From: Lachnospiraceae bacterium UBA935
Lineage (GTDB): Bacteria > Bacillota > Clostridia > Lachnospirales > Lachnospiraceae
Assembly (NCBI GenBank): GCA_002293525.1
Contig: DBDJ01000041.1
Location: forward strand, 1 to 57,781
Direction of reading: 5' to 3'
DNA: 57,781 bases
The position numbers and the translations under genes were made by a program. The notes beneath the pieces were generated by a model. That model was not told the origin of the DNA, made no database searches, and saw only the letters and a program-made list of their open reading frames with translations. Below are positions 8,775 through 16,387 of this stretch, piece after piece. How positions within the stretch are numbered: position 1 is the stretch's first letter; the number at the start of each line of letters is the position of its first letter.

Positions 8775-9027
8775 TCAGTTTTCCCTCCACATTTATTGCA
8801 GCACCCGTAGAGTTCCACTTCATGAAAAGATAAATTTGTCGTTTCATAATATAATACTATTCATTCCCAACAAACTGCTCCGGAAACATCACATATATCA
8901 CTTATCCCTCCGAAGCCTGTCATCAACTGTAACCCTAAAAGTTGCTGTTTACTTATATACACGCAATCCACAGCTTGCATCCTTGTACGGTAAGCAAAGC
9001 CGCCCGTATTGCGATAATATGACATCT

Positions 9028-9285
9028 CTAAGACAGCGTGGTATCCTCCAGCAAGCTGTCAAACACTGCTGCTACCGCATCCAGCTCCGTAATATCCTCT
9101 ACGATTTCATAGAGATTCTCTGTTTCATCAGCTGTGCTTATTTCCTTCATGATCAGTGCCTCTCCGTCTTCGTCAGCTTCCGAATCGGTCACCAGAATAT
9201 AATTATTCCCCCCTATCGTTGTCTGCTCCAAGACATAAAAGGCAATTTCCTTCTCGCCATCCGGCCTAAACACTATTTTTTCCAT
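9028..9285 (-). CDS. DUF1292 domain-containing protein
   Basis: An 85-residue acidic protein of the DUF1292 (YrzB) family. The signature is FYVLEQTTIGGNNYILVTDS followed by a Glu/Asp-rich tail; no biochemical function is established. It overlaps the end of ruvX by 20 bases, and the order ireB-ruvX-DUF1292 matches yrzL-yrrK-yrzB of B. subtilis. Translation is probably coupled to ruvX. Confidence 0.87.
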   Translation of the reverse strand: MEKIVFRPDGEKEIAFYVLEQTTIGGNNYILVTDSEADEDGEALIMKEISTADETENLYEIVEDITELDAVAAVFDSLLEDTTLS

Positions 9286-9694
9286 TATCCAAATACCCCT
9301 GCAAAATTAGTATTGCCGCAATCATATCTACATAATCCTTACGGTCTTCCCTGCGGATTCCCAGTTCGATCATCACCCTGTCGGCCGCTACCGTTGTCAG
9401 GCGCTCATCCCATAGATCAACAGGAAGTCCTGTCCTTCTCTCCAGGGTCTCCTTAAATTCTAGGGTCTTCTGGGCTCGTTCTCCCAAAGTATTGTTCATA
9501 TTCTTGGGAAATCCCAGAACGATTCTTTCCACATCATATTCTACAATAAGCTCTTCGATCCTGGCTAGCGTCCGGCGCTGCTTGTTTTCTTCTTTTCTTC
9601 TAATAATCTCAGTTCCCTGAGCAGTAATAAGCAGCGGGTCGCTGATAGCCACACCCACTGTTTTAGAACCAAAATCCAAACCCATTATCCGCAT
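9266..9694 (-). CDS. ruvX: RuvX/YqgF family RNase H-fold nuclease (putative Holliday junction resolvase)
   Basis: A 142-residue RNase H-fold protein. In other bacteria YqgF is linked to pre-16S rRNA processing and proposed as a Holliday junction resolvase. Seen: the first acidic residue in IMGLDFGSKTVGVAISD, the IVLGFPKNMNNTLGERA block, LWDERLTT, and the C-terminal KDYVDMIAAILILQGYLD, whose aspartate completes the site. It starts two bases after ireB ends, so the two are transcriptionally and probably translationally linked. Confidence 0.93.
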   Translation of the reverse strand: MRIMGLDFGSKTVGVAISDPLLITAQGTEIIRRKEENKQRRTLARIEELIVEYDVERIVLGFPKNMNNTLGERAQKTLEFKETLERRTGLPVDLWDERLTTVAADRVMIELGIRREDRKDYVDMIAAILILQGYLDNGKNSV

Positions 9695-9695
9695 G

Positions 9696-9974
9696 TTATT
9701 TCCATTCGTTATTCTTAATGTATTCTGTCAGCAGCTCTTCGACCAGTTCATCCCGTTCCACTTTCATAATCAGGCTCCGGGCACTCTTATGGCTGGTAAT
9801 GTAAGTAGGATCTCCCGACATTACATAACCGACAATCTGATTGACAGGATTGTAGCCTTTTTCTGTCAGAGCCTCATAAACCACGGCTAACGTCTTTTTG
9901 ACCGTGATCTCATTATCAATCTCTACTTTAAAAAACTGAGTATCGCCTAAGTCCTGTTTATTATCTGACTGCAT
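9696..9974 (-). CDS. ireB: IreB family regulatory phosphoprotein
   Basis: Small UPF0297/YrzL protein; in Enterococcus IreB is a phosphorylation target of the PASTA kinase IreK and affects cephalosporin resistance. The threonine-bearing segment GDTQFFKVE and the helical body KKTLAVVYEALTEKGYNPVN followed by QIVGYVMSGDPTYITSH are clear. ATG 9974 (92 residues) gives the family size; an ATG 18 bases upstream at 9992 is possible but has a weaker leader. First gene of the ireB-ruvX-DUF1292 cluster. No PASTA kinase gene is visible in the window. Confidence 0.9.
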   Translation of the reverse strand: MQSDNKQDLGDTQFFKVEIDNEITVKKTLAVVYEALTEKGYNPVNQIVGYVMSGDPTYITSHKSARSLIMKVERDELVEELLTEYIKNNEWK

Positions 9975-10059
9975 ACCGATTCCGACTCCCATCTGTGCAT
10001 GACTTAAGTCCTATTCTACACTGTTTAATCCAAAATTACAATGTCAAAAGTCTTTTGTT

Positions 10060-11544
10060 CTATATAAGCAGGATATCCGGAGTTAAAAATCCCTTGACTA
10101 GGCCTTCCCTCAGTTCTCCTTTCAGCGATAAATCTCCCATATTTCCCGAACCGTCTCCCGCTTTAAGGGCCGCTTTCACATATTCTCCGGTATGTCCGAC
10201 AAAGTACCGGCTTCCCCCTATTTCTTTGGATTCTTCAAGCAAAACCTGTACTTCTTTCCCTTTAAAGCTTTCCCGATACTCGCGCTTCATAATCCGGTTT
10301 AGTGCAATCAGTTCCTCGCTTCTTTGCTTTTTACATTCTTCTGCTATCTGTTCTTTCATTGCTGCTGCTTTTGTGCCGTCTCTTTGAGAATATTTAAAGA
10401 CATGCATCTCACTGAAGGATATTTTTCTCAAAAAATATTTCGTTTTTTCAAATTCGGCTTCCGTTTCCCCAGGAAAGCCCACAATAATATCTGTGGTAAA
10501 TGCCGGCCTGCTTCCGGCATATGCCTCACGAAGCAACGTTATCTTCTGAAAATATTCTGCTGTGGTATAATGCCGGTTCATCCTCTCCAGCGTGTCATCA
10601 CAGCCGCTTTGAAGCGAAAGATGGAAATGCGGGCATACCTTATCAAGCTTTGCTACCCTGCCGGCAAATTCCGGCGTGATAATGCGCGGTTCCAAAGAAC
10701 CGAGACGGATACGATTCAACTCCGGTATCTCATGCAGCTTCTCCATCAGGTCTAACAGCCCTGCTTTTTCCATGTAAGCTTCGCTTCCATTGTACTGATG
10801 GCCATGCGGCCCGTGCTTACATGAGCGATGGAGACCGGCAAGCCGGTCATGTGTGTAAGCTTCTGAAGTATCAAAATCCAATCCATAAGAACTTATGTGA
10901 ATGCCCGTCAGCACAATCTCCCGATAACCGTTGCGGACAAGTCCTTCCGCTTCCGCCAGGATCTCCCGCATCCCCCGGCTTTTCACCCGCCCTCGCACGA
11001 ATGGTATGATACAATACGAACAAAACTGGTTACACCCGTCCTGAATCTTGATGTAGGCCCTGGTATGTGCGGCAGTCTTTGTAAGCGCGATATTCTCACT
11101 ATAAACGGAGCCACCCTGATAAATAGAGTCGACCTGATTAACAGATGCAACCCGATTATCAAATTCACCATGACAAGCAGATTTAACCTTCTCTATCAGC
11201 TTATCCCGACTATCCAGGTACTCTTCTAAAATCGGGACCAGATTCTGCTTCTGACGGTTTCCTATCACCAGATCAACGGCGGCATCTTCTAAATTTCCGG
11301 CCTGCACATAACATCCTGCTGCCACCACTACCGCTTCCGGATTAATTTTCTTGGCGCGGTGGAGCATCTGACGGCTTTTGCGGTCGGCTATATTGGTTAC
11401 TGTACAGGTATTTACGATATAAATGTCGGCTTTTTCATCAAATGGCACAATTTTATATCCGTTTTCCTGTAAGATTTGCTGTATAACATCCAACTCATAA
11501 CTGTTCACTTTGCAGCCCAGGTTATACAATGCTACACTTTTCAT
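10060..11544 (-). CDS. mtaB: tRNA (ms2t6A37) methylthiotransferase MtaB
   Basis: Radical SAM methylthiotransferase converting t6A37 to ms2t6A in tRNAs reading ANN codons. Domain order: N-terminal UPF0004 domain with Fe-S cysteines (NLGCKVN, NTCTVTN, AAGCYVQ), radical SAM core with DGCNQFCSYC, and a C-terminal TRAM domain. At 494 residues it is longer than the usual 430-450. The excess lies in two insertions: a 6-residue repeat tract at 11104-11157, and a His/Gly-rich loop (near 10770-10870) inserted between ISSYG and the LLDLMEKLHEI helix. ATG 11544 follows GGTGA; an ATG at 11556 has no ribosome binding site. Both inserts precede or follow, but do not interrupt, the catalytic cysteines. Confidence 0.93.
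   Translation of the reverse strand: MKSVALYNLGCKVNSYELDVIQQILQENGYKIVPFDEKADIYIVNTCTVTNIADRKSRQMLHRAKKINPEAVVVAAGCYVQAGNLEDAAVDLVIGNRQKQNLVPILEEYLDSRDKLIEKVKSACHGEFDNRVASVNQVDSIYQGGSVYSENIALTKTAAHTRAYIKIQDGCNQFCSYCIIPFVRGRVKSRGMREILAEAEGLVRNGYREIVLTGIHISSYGLDFDTSEAYTHDRLAGLHRSCKHGPHGHQYNGSEAYMEKAGLLDLMEKLHEIPELNRIRLGSLEPRIITPEFAGRVAKLDKVCPHFHLSLQSGCDDTLERMNRHYTTAEYFQKITLLREAYAGSRPAFTTDIIVGFPGETEAEFEKTKYFLRKISFSEMHVFKYSQRDGTKAAAMKEQIAEECKKQRSEELIALNRIMKREYRESFKGKEVQVLLEESKEIGGSRYFVGHTGEYVKAALKAGDGSGNMGDLSLKGELREGLVKGFLTPDILLI
11104..11157. repeat. 18-bp in-frame minisatellite inside mtaB, three copies
   Basis: Three consecutive 18-base units encode NRVASV, NQVDSI and YQGGSV. They lie in a lineage-specific insertion between the UPF0004 domain and the radical SAM core. 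The unit length is a multiple of three, so the reading frame is kept. Confidence 0.65.
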
Positions 11545-11577
11545 AGTAATCACCATATTTTTTGTGTTGTTTTATCA

Positions 11578-11606
11578 TTGACATTTCCTACCACAACCTT
11601 TACTAT
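11578..11606 (+). promoter_or_regulatory. sigma-A-type promoter for the HPr-like gene
   Basis: TTGACA, a spacer of exactly 17 bases, then TACTAT, about 40 bases upstream of the HPr-like start codon. The -35 is consensus and the -10 matches four of six positions. Confidence 0.65.
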
Positions 11607-11647
11607 ATTAAGCAGAAGTCACGAAAATATCAAGGAGGTATTATTTC

Positions 11648-11878
11648 ATGAAAACCATACAAATCTCATTAAATTCGATCGATAAGGTAAAATCTTTTGT
11701 AAATGACATTACAAAATTTGATTATGACTTTGATCTGGTTTCCGGAAGATATGTAATAGATGCCAAGTCTATTATGGGCATCTTCAGCCTGGACCTGTCA
11801 AAGCCTATCGATCTGAATATCCATGCGGAAGACACAGTTGATGATGTTCTTGAGACATTGAAAGCATACATGCTGTAA
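11648..11878 (+). CDS. HPr-like domain protein without the phosphorylatable histidine
   Basis: A 76-residue protein of HPr size and fold pattern. It keeps the segment around the regulatory serine (AKSIMGIFSLDL, Ser41, corresponding to KSIMGVMSL in HPr). The active-site loop that should read GxHARPA is replaced by SIDKVKS, so it cannot carry phosphoryl groups from Enzyme I. It may be a Crh-like regulator or a purely structural homologue. The start has AAGGAGG at ideal distance and its own promoter and terminator, so it is a well expressed single-gene unit. Divergent from mtaB. Confidence 0.8.
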   Translation: MKTIQISLNSIDKVKSFVNDITKFDYDFDLVSGRYVIDAKSIMGIFSLDLSKPIDLNIHAEDTVDDVLETLKAYML

Positions 11879-11955
11879 CTTCCGAACCGTAATCTTTACA
11901 TGCTACAGATACTTATTTTTGACGTATATACATACAGCTTATAAGTTTACGTACC

Positions 11956-11990
11956 GGAAGCACATTCTTTTATGGGATGTGCTTTTATTA
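11956..11990 (+). terminator. intrinsic terminator of the HPr-like gene
   Basis: Stem AAGCACAT / ATGTGCTT with an 11-base loop, followed by TTATTAT. Located about 80 bases after the stop codon. Confidence 0.75.
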
Positions 11991-12022
11991 TGTTCGCAAT
12001 GATTCTAGAATGACATGAATCA

Positions 12023-13213
12023 TCAGCTCACAATAATAATTTCATCTGTTTCCAGTGCTGTCTGGATCAGTTGCTCAATCTTATCTTCCAGCATCTTTTC
12101 ATGCTTCTGTATCACGCTTAGTTTCGGCTTGGTAACCGGGTGCTTGGCCACAAAGATGGTACAGCAGTCCTCAAAAGGCTGGATGGATGTTTCATAGGTA
12201 TGAATCTGTTCCGCGACCTTTACAATCTCCATCTTGTCAAAACCGATCAAGGGGCGGTACACCGGCATCTGACACGCATCATCCGTCGCCGCAAGGGATT
12301 GCATGGTCTGGGAAGCAACCTGGCCGATACTTTCCCCGGTAATCAGTCCCAGACATTCGGTCTCCCCAGCTATGTGCTCCGCGATACGCATCATGTAGCG
12401 GCGCATAATAATTGTTAATTCCTCATGAGGGCATTTTTCATAAATATACAGCTGGATATCCGTAAAATTAATCACATGAAGATAAACCGGACCGGCATAA
12501 CGAGAAAGTTGCCTTGCCAGATCAACCACTTTCTGCTTGGCTCTGTCGCTGGTATAAGGCGGTGCATGAAAATAAACCGCATCCAGCTTAACCCCCCGCT
12601 TGGCAATCATATAACCCGCCACCGGGGAATCAATGCCGCCCGACAAAAGCAGCATCGCTTTCCCATTGGTACCCACCGGCATCCCTCCGGGTCCCGGAAT
12701 AACCTCCGAATACATATATATCTTTTCCCGTATCTCTATATGTATCATAATATCCGGATTATGGACATCCACTTTCATGTCCGGATAAGTCTCCAGCAGC
12801 ACTTCGCCTACCTTAGCATTAATTTCCATTGAATTCAGCGGATAATCTTTGCGCGAACGTCTCGCCGCTATCTTAAATGACCGATGCTTGTCCTGATACA
12901 AGTCGTCTACATATTTGACAACAAAATCACACAATTGATCAAAGCCCTCATCCGCCATCGAAACCATCGGGCATATTCCCGATATGCCAAACACTGCCTG
13001 CAGATAAGCCACCACATCCTCAAAATCAAATTCACCGATGGCTTCCACATAAATCCGCCCGCTGGTCCGCGTAACCTGAAAACTTCCTCCGGCCTTCTTC
13101 AATGCATATTTGATCTGCCGCACCAAGGCCTCTTCAAAAAGATGCCGGTTCTTCCCCTTAACCCCGATTTCGGCATACTTAATTAAAAAAGCTTTGTATA
13201 ATCCCGTATTCAT
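12023..13213 (-). CDS. thiI: tRNA 4-thiouridine synthetase ThiI
   Basis: Adenylates U8 of tRNA and transfers sulfur to it, the sulfur being supplied by a cysteine desulfurase such as IscS. Seen: the N-terminal ferredoxin-like and THUMP region (KYAEIGVKGKNRHLFE), then the PP-loop LLLSGGIDSPVAGYM (near residues 187-201), and the catalytic-cysteine region FEDCCTIFV. There is no C-terminal rhodanese domain, the usual Firmicute form (396 residues). The start has GAGGA upstream. In related Clostridia thiI normally follows the desulfurase gene directly; here they are separated by about 1.86 kb of foreign-looking DNA. Confidence 0.95.
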   Translation of the reverse strand: MNTGLYKAFLIKYAEIGVKGKNRHLFEEALVRQIKYALKKAGGSFQVTRTSGRIYVEAIGEFDFEDVVAYLQAVFGISGICPMVSMADEGFDQLCDFVVKYVDDLYQDKHRSFKIAARRSRKDYPLNSMEINAKVGEVLLETYPDMKVDVHNPDIMIHIEIREKIYMYSEVIPGPGGMPVGTNGKAMLLLSGGIDSPVAGYMIAKRGVKLDAVYFHAPPYTSDRAKQKVVDLARQLSRYAGPVYLHVINFTDIQLYIYEKCPHEELTIIMRRYMMRIAEHIAGETECLGLITGESIGQVASQTMQSLAATDDACQMPVYRPLIGFDKMEIVKVAEQIHTYETSIQPFEDCCTIFVAKHPVTKPKLSVIQKHEKMLEDKIEQLIQTALETDEIIIVS

Positions 13214-13306
13214 ATTTTAGTTCCTCGTATGCTTCAATATAACTGGTGTATTGACGCTTATTTTAGACACTTTTGTTCTTTCCTGCTAATAGTAATCGCA
13301 ATCAGC

Positions 13307-13335
13307 AGTATACCATATTCTTTTAGATAAGTCTA
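13307..13335 (-). promoter_or_regulatory. candidate promoter for thiI
   Basis: On the minus strand, TAGACT, a 17-base spacer, then TATACT, about 95 bases upstream of the thiI start. It would allow thiI to be expressed independently of iscS. Confidence 0.45.
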
Positions 13336-13347
13336 TTAAATCGCAAT

Positions 13348-13817
13348 CCTGCACGCTAATCGAAAAATGAAATTTCAAATTCCACTCTTAATACCCATGC
13401 TGGCATTTAGTTCTGCATAAGTGGAATTTACTGCTTCATAGAATCTTGAAGCAGACTTCCTCATATTTCTGCTTGACTATCATCACTGCTGCCATGCTTC
13501 TATGTCAAGGGCTTGCCGCTTGCGGTGCGCAGCATCCTTGACATAGGAGCATGGCGGCAGTATCCTTGTGGAGGCAGAAGTAATGGCACAAATAGTTAAT
13601 TTACTAATAGGACTTGTGGAATTTAGTTTAGCACACTATATTTAAATAGGTCTATTCTTTGTACCTCCAAGTAGGATTTTTCACACATTAACCCACAGTT
13701 TTTATTGATATCACCCATATATGTCTTGGCAAATGTCATAAAATCAAAGAATTTCACATGGTGGTGGAATTTACTTCTGTACCAGAATTTACTTTTTCAA
13801 TTCTCCCCTGCACGCTA
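13348..13817. mobile_element. non-coding remnant of a mobile element between iscS and thiI
   Basis: This 470-base stretch has no supportable gene but is full of repeat structure. An 11-base direct repeat CCTGCACGCTA marks both ends (13348-13358 and 13807-13817). GTGGAATTTA occurs three times (13421, 13616, 13764) and its complement GGAATT-type form near 13380. There is a perfect 8-bp hairpin at 13431-13454 and a large imperfect palindrome at 13467-13579. Multiple internal copies of a short motif plus end repeats resemble IS termini without a transposase. Family cannot be named. The rest of the gap, 13818-14040, is AT-rich with nothing recognisable. Confidence 0.5.
13467..13579. repeat. large imperfect palindrome with 26-base arms
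   Basis: Arms 13485-13510 and 13536-13561 match at 24 of 26 positions around a 25-base GC-rich loop. Short outer arms TTCTGC and GCAGAA extend the stem. Likely a transposon-end or cruciform structure inside the element remnant. Confidence 0.75.
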
Positions 13818-14040
13818 TTAAGCGATATTGAGTGGCTGAGCCTTGAATATTTACTTAATTAAATAATAACAGCGAAATAAAAATGTGTTGCAAAAACATT
13901 TTATAAGTTATATACTATTGGTAATCTTCTTTTAAGATGTTTAATATATAAAGTTATATTAACATGTAATATTGTAATTGCTATAATATTTATATTGTTG
14001 ATATTGTTTTAATTGTTCAATAATTTTAACAATTCTTTTA

Positions 14041-14978
14041 TTGGATATTTAACGCCAGCCAGATATAGGATTGATATTATTATAGCATAACTACAAACAA
14101 TGCTTACACCAAAAAGATTTTAAAACACTCGTCGACCAATTACAATCATAATGCTATTATGGCATTAAACGCATGGAGGTTAATATGATTAAAAATAATA
14201 CTGACAGAAAAAGTTCTACAAAAAAACCAACTTGTTTATTGTTGTCATTGATTCTTATTGTTTCAATGTTTTCTACTGTATCGTTTGCCCAAGAAAGTTC
14301 GAGTCTTGTTGAAGTAGAGTTAACTTCCGCAATTGACGGTTCCTCCTTTATTTCTTCATTTAATCCTGAGACTGGTATAGTATCAGCGCTTACCATGAAT
14401 GGAGAGCTAATAGGACAGCGACATGACTACACTTTAGAAGAATTCGAAGAACTTGTGGAAATTAATAAAGAAATGACATCTGAAATGACTAAACCAGAAT
14501 TATCGCCTATTCAAGGAATACTTCCGTTTAGATTTAACACGCAACCAATATTGATGAGTAGAATACCTAAGGAAAAATATCCTAGTGATAGTAATGTTTC
14601 AATAGGAGGATTTCGTCTTACAAGAGCACAAGATAGATATGTTGTAGTTACGACTTTCGAAATTCCGTATTCTCCAGATTTTGTTGCAACTATTGATGTA
14701 TTTATAATCAATGATTATGGCGACGATTATACTGACGAAGATAACGAAGAAGGGTTCGGAATTGGAGAAAATGATACATTCACTTTTCGTATCAATTACC
14801 CTGGAGAGCGCTATTGTGCATACGTAAGTAATGCTTATATTACACTTTATGACATTTATTTACAATTTTCTTCCCGTTAACAAGACTTGTGTATTTTAAT
14901 AACAGTTGATGCAAATATTAGAAATGAACAGAAATAAATAAAATATCATCCTATACTAGGCTGGCGTTAAATATCCAA
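14041..14978. mobile_element. single-gene cassette bounded by long inverted repeats
   Basis: TTGGATATTTAACGCCAGCC at 14041-14060 recurs as an exact reverse complement at 14959-14978. Weaker similarity continues about 18 bases inward on both sides (shared TATAGGA and TGATATT). The 938-bp unit is more AT-rich than its neighbours and encodes one secreted protein and no transposase. It sits between iscS and thiI, genes usually adjacent. No target duplication is obvious. It could be a non-autonomous transposon mobilised in trans, or the repeats could be regulatory. Confidence 0.6.
14185..14880 (+). CDS. Secreted protein of unknown function, cassette cargo
   Basis: 231 residues that I do not recognise. 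A basic N-terminus (MIKNNTDRKSSTKKP) and hydrophobic core (TCLLLSLILIVSMFSTVSFA) form a signal peptide with likely cleavage near residue 35 (FA/QE). There is no lipobox. The mature part has an early acidic/Ser-rich section and a C-terminal half rich in beta-strand-like segments (YVVVTTFEIPY, FVATIDVFIIN) with an acidic loop (DDYTDEDNEEGFG). ATG 14185 is preferred over 14173 because GGAGG lies seven bases upstream. Codon use is visibly more A/T-rich than the neighbouring housekeeping genes. It lies between the inverted repeats of the cassette. Confidence 0.7.
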   Translation: MIKNNTDRKSSTKKPTCLLLSLILIVSMFSTVSFAQESSSLVEVELTSAIDGSSFISSFNPETGIVSALTMNGELIGQRHDYTLEEFEELVEINKEMTSEMTKPELSPIQGILPFRFNTQPILMSRIPKEKYPSDSNVSIGGFRLTRAQDRYVVVTTFEIPYSPDFVATIDVFIINDYGDDYTDEDNEEGFGIGENDTFTFRINYPGERYCAYVSNAYITLYDIYLQFSSR

Positions 14979-15015
14979 ATGCTATTAATATCCTTCTGAC
15001 TGTCAAACCAAAAAC

Positions 15016-15046
15016 CGCCTTGATGTTCATAGTGAGCATCAAGGCG
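15016..15046. terminator. bidirectional intrinsic terminator downstream of iscS
   Basis: Perfect 10-bp stem CGCCTTGATG / CATCAAGGCG with an 11-base loop. A T-run follows on both strands (ATTTTT on plus, GTTTTTGG on minus). It ends iscS transcription and insulates the desulfurase from the cassette. Confidence 0.85.
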
Positions 15047-15070
15047 TGATTTTTAAACCTATACCTATAC

Positions 15071-16225
15071 CTACCGCCGCACATATTTCCGCAGCATAGG
15101 AATAATATCATACAGCACCTGCAACGTATAGCATATCTCTTCCATCGTAGTAAAAGACGAAAAACTAAACCGTATCGTAGAATCCAAAAGATCCTTATCC
15201 ACGCCAATTGCCGTCAATGTAGCAGAATCATGTGACTTATTCGCCGAACAGGCACTGCCTGCAGAGACAAATACCCCTTTTTCTTCCAAAGCATGCAGCA
15301 TGACTTCACTCTTAATCCCCCGAAAAGAAACACTGATCACATGCGGCGCCCCTTCCCGGCCGCGGATACTGTTGACCCTTACCTCCGGGATTCTCTCTAT
15401 CCCATCGATGAAGGCTTGTTTAAGCCCGTACATCCTCTCAATATCCCGGTCCTGATTGGCATAGATAATCTCAATCGCTTTCGCCATCCCGGCAATCCCC
15501 GGCATATTTTCCGTGCCTGACCGCAGTCCCCTCTGCTGGCTGCCGCCAAAGATGATGGGATGCATCTTCACCCTCTCGTCAGCATATAAAAATCCGACCC
15601 CTTTAGGCCCATGGATTTTGTGACCGCTCACGGAAAGAAGATCGATGTACATTCTCTTAGGTAAAATCCTGAATTTACCGTAGCCTTGTACGGCATCTAC
15701 ATGAAAAGCTATCTGCGGATTGATGCGTTTGATCAAAGCACCGGCTTCCATGATCGGCTGAACCGTTCCTATTTCATTATTCGTATGCATAATAGATACC
15801 ATAATAGTATCATGAGTAATTGCTCTTTGCAAATCATCCAGACTGATGCGTCCCTGTCTGTCCACCGCTAGGTAGGACACCCTGAAGCCTTCTCTTTGCA
15901 GATATTTCATCGTCTGTTCCACTGCCGGATGCTCGATCTTAGTCGTTATTAAATGATGACCGGCACGGGAATTGGCCAGGGCTGTACCGATCAGGGCAAG
16001 GTTATCCGATTCTGTCCCGCCGGAGGTAAAGAAAATTTCTTTTTCATTTACTTTTAAGTTCTGGGCAATCACTTCCTTGGCATACCTCAAATATTGCTCT
16101 GCCTGCACGCCTTTCCGGTGCAAGCTGGAAGGATTCCCGTAATCTTCGCACATAATCCTTGTCATAAGCTCCGCCACCTCGTTATAGCATCTGGTGGTTG
16201 CCGAATTATCTAAATATACTTCCAT
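15071..16225 (-). CDS. iscS: Cysteine desulfurase (NifS/IscS family)
   Basis: PLP enzyme releasing persulfide sulfur from cysteine, here probably for ThiI-dependent tRNA thiolation and other sulfur transfers. Seen: LDNSATTRCYNEV at the N-terminus, FTSGGTESDNLALIG (cofactor phosphate site), IMHTNNEIGTVQP, HVDAVQGYGK, the PLP lysine in SVSGHKIHGPKG, RSGTEN, and the catalytic cysteine in SAGSACSAN. 384 residues, full length. Transcribed toward thiI but separated from it by a terminator, a cassette and an element remnant. Confidence 0.95.
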   Translation of the reverse strand: MEVYLDNSATTRCYNEVAELMTRIMCEDYGNPSSLHRKGVQAEQYLRYAKEVIAQNLKVNEKEIFFTSGGTESDNLALIGTALANSRAGHHLITTKIEHPAVEQTMKYLQREGFRVSYLAVDRQGRISLDDLQRAITHDTIMVSIMHTNNEIGTVQPIMEAGALIKRINPQIAFHVDAVQGYGKFRILPKRMYIDLLSVSGHKIHGPKGVGFLYADERVKMHPIIFGGSQQRGLRSGTENMPGIAGMAKAIEIIYANQDRDIERMYGLKQAFIDGIERIPEVRVNSIRGREGAPHVISVSFRGIKSEVMLHALEEKGVFVSAGSACSANKSHDSATLTAIGVDKDLLDSTIRFSFSSFTTMEEICYTLQVLYDIIPMLRKYVRR

Positions 16226-16387
16226 AAAAATGCTCCTATCTGCGTTTCTGATTATGCAGTTACGTATTTTATAGATCCCAAGTATGATTTCACGCCAGCT
16301 CCCATGCTTTCGCGGAATCAGTCTGCGTAATTGCTTTAATAATGGGCATGTAGCTAATACGTGGTAAATACTACTATATTAATATGC

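Noticed and set aside
8563..9456. 297-codon open frame on the plus strand covering the rnj-DUF1292 gap
   Set aside because: Overlaps rnj, DUF1292 and ruvX antisense and has no protein-like features; the 253-bp gap itself has no credible gene on either strand.
13485..13561. Large palindrome considered as an integron attC site
   Set aside because: No integrase gene, no cassette array and no attC core-site pattern; better explained as an element end.
13214..14040. Possible T-box or riboswitch upstream of thiI
   Set aside because: No T-box core sequence, thiamine or SAM riboswitch signature could be found; the structure is explained by inverted repeats of an element remnant.
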